Shown here piece after piece: positions 63,328-64,000 of a stretch of 64,000 bases of DNA. Below the pieces are notes generated by a model that was not told where the DNA came from, made no database searches, and worked only from the letters and a program-made list of their open reading frames with translations. Source of the DNA: Sphingobacteriia bacterium (GTDB lineage: Bacteria; Bacteroidota; Bacteroidia; Chitinophagales; Chitinophagaceae). Location of the stretch: positions 1 to 64,000 of the forward strand of contig JAFKLS010000017.1 of the NCBI GenBank assembly GCA_017304675.1, given 5' to 3'. The position numbers and the translations under genes are program-made. Position 1 is the stretch's first letter. Every line of letters starts with the position of its first letter.

Positions 63328-63963
63328 ATGATACAATCAAAATATATCAACCCCTTTTTAATGGAAGAGGAAGAAGACGAAAAGCCAAAAGATGACAAGC
63401 AGGATGCAATGGGAAGTGCATTAATGAAGAAAATGGAAAAACTATTCTTCGAAAAAAGAGCTGTTTATCTTTGGGGTGTTGTAGATGATAAGAGTGCGAA
63501 AGATGTGGTAAGCAAATTATTATTATTAGACGCAGATAAGCCCGGAGAGGAAATTAAACTCTACATTAATAGCCCCGGTGGTGTAGTTACGAGTGGTATG
63601 GTTATGTACGATACCATTAAATTAATCCAGTCTCCCGTTAGCACCATTTGTATGGGTTTGGCAGCCAGCATGGGTTCCATTTTATTAAGCTGCGGCGCTA
63701 AAGGAAAAAGATTCATTTTCCCAAGTGGCGAAGTAATGATTCATCAGCCAAGTTTGGGTGGATATTTCCAAGCAACTTCGGCAGACATAGAAATTCAGGC
63801 AGAGCAGATTAGAAAAACAAAAGAAATCGGCGCAAAAATCTTAGCAGAAAATTGTGGCAAAACGGTTGAACAAATCATGAAAGATTTTGATCGTGATTAT
63901 TGGATGGATGCTTCCGAAGCAGTAGCCTATGGCATTGTAGATGGCATTTTGGAAAAGATTTAA
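63328..63963 (+). CDS. clpP: ClpP-family protease subunit (copy 2)
   Basis: 211 residues. An acidic N-terminal tail (EEEEDEKPKDDKQD) replaces the usual pore loop region. The core has FFEKRAVYLWGVVDDKSAKDVVSKLLLLD, YINSPGGVVTSGMVMYDTI, Ser in GLAASMGSI, His in VMIHQPSLGG and Asp in DFDRDYWMDASEA, so the triad is complete. Divergent from copy 1, so the two may form hetero-tetradecamers, as in bacteria with ClpP1/ClpP2. clpX would be expected next beyond the window edge. Confidence 0.93.
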   Translation: MIQSKYINPFLMEEEEDEKPKDDKQDAMGSALMKKMEKLFFEKRAVYLWGVVDDKSAKDVVSKLLLLDADKPGEEIKLYINSPGGVVTSGMVMYDTIKLIQSPVSTICMGLAASMGSILLSCGAKGKRFIFPSGEVMIHQPSLGGYFQATSADIEIQAEQIRKTKEIGAKILAENCGKTVEQIMKDFDRDYWMDASEAVAYGIVDGILEKI

Positions 63964-64000
63964 TCTGATATTCAAGATATTATAGCAAAAAACCTTATTT

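Noticed and set aside
1..64000. Prophage or insertion sequence
   Set aside because: No transposase, integrase, phage structural gene or flanking inverted repeats were seen; the gene content is chromosomal.

Overview
The window is a stretch of a Bacteroidota chromosome of moderate to low GC. I place it in Chitinophagales/Chitinophagaceae by inference only. Evidence: SprA of the type IX secretion system (T9SS) is encoded; several very large secreted proteins carry T9SS type A or type B C-terminal signals; there is a TonB-dependent receptor beside a DUF5689 lipoprotein; DUF3127, DUF4105 and DUF2805 proteins occur; and several starts sit behind the Bacteroidota -7 motif TANNTTTG. All family names come from recognising motifs by eye; no database search was possible.

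Layout. 1-15201 (minus strand): a truncated repeat-rich surface adhesin (1-2149), then, reading from right to left in transcription order, a T9SS surface protein (11749-15201), a tiny PID-CTERM-like protein (11484-11684), a 1579-residue T9SS protein with a PHP/CehA-type phosphoesterase domain (6553-11292), a TonB-dependent receptor (3860-6433) and a DUF5689 lipoprotein (2448-3848). Divergent on the plus strand are a secreted endonuclease/exonuclease/phosphatase (15358-16404) and a purple acid phosphatase (16556-17977). Together 2448-17977 looks like an island for breaking down and importing extracellular nucleic acids or other phosphoesters. 18086-21879 (minus): an operon icd, two small paralogous coiled-coil proteins, a DUF6671 protein and a Sua5-type threonylcarbamoyl-AMP synthase that is interrupted by an in-frame TGA. 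A LysR regulator diverges from icd (21966-22889).

23132-27279 (plus): a tightly packed six-gene light-dependent repair/flavin operon: SDR protein, flavin reductase, DUF2805 protein, a short FAD-domain photolyase-like protein with reversed domain order, a 47-residue DUF2256 zinc-motif protein, and a PhrB-like photolyase/cryptochrome that has lost most iron-sulfur ligands. 27592-29490 (minus): tRNA-Pro, tRNA-Ser and dnaA, each with its own terminator. 29631-31302 (minus): a 5-prime-nucleotidase split into two overlapping genes.

31403-44542 (plus): DUF3127 protein with an SSB-like tail, a COG2509-type FAD protein, a NatAB-like ABC exporter, a DUF4105 membrane protein, an alpha/beta hydrolase, two tandem PKD/T9SS type B surface proteins, an SDR and a STAS-like small protein. 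44605-52553 (minus): sprA and ruvA. 52671-53666 fabH; 53720-54211 DinB; 54271-59527 a four-gene operon (PLP sulfur enzyme, serine hydrolase, D-aminoacylase, GNAT). 59593-62177 (minus): lipoprotein, fabD, folE and a PTPS-family enzyme. 62581-63963 (plus): two tandem clpP genes. The most unusual items are the interrupted Sua5 gene, the photolyase operon with its degenerate family members, and the extracellular phosphoester island.
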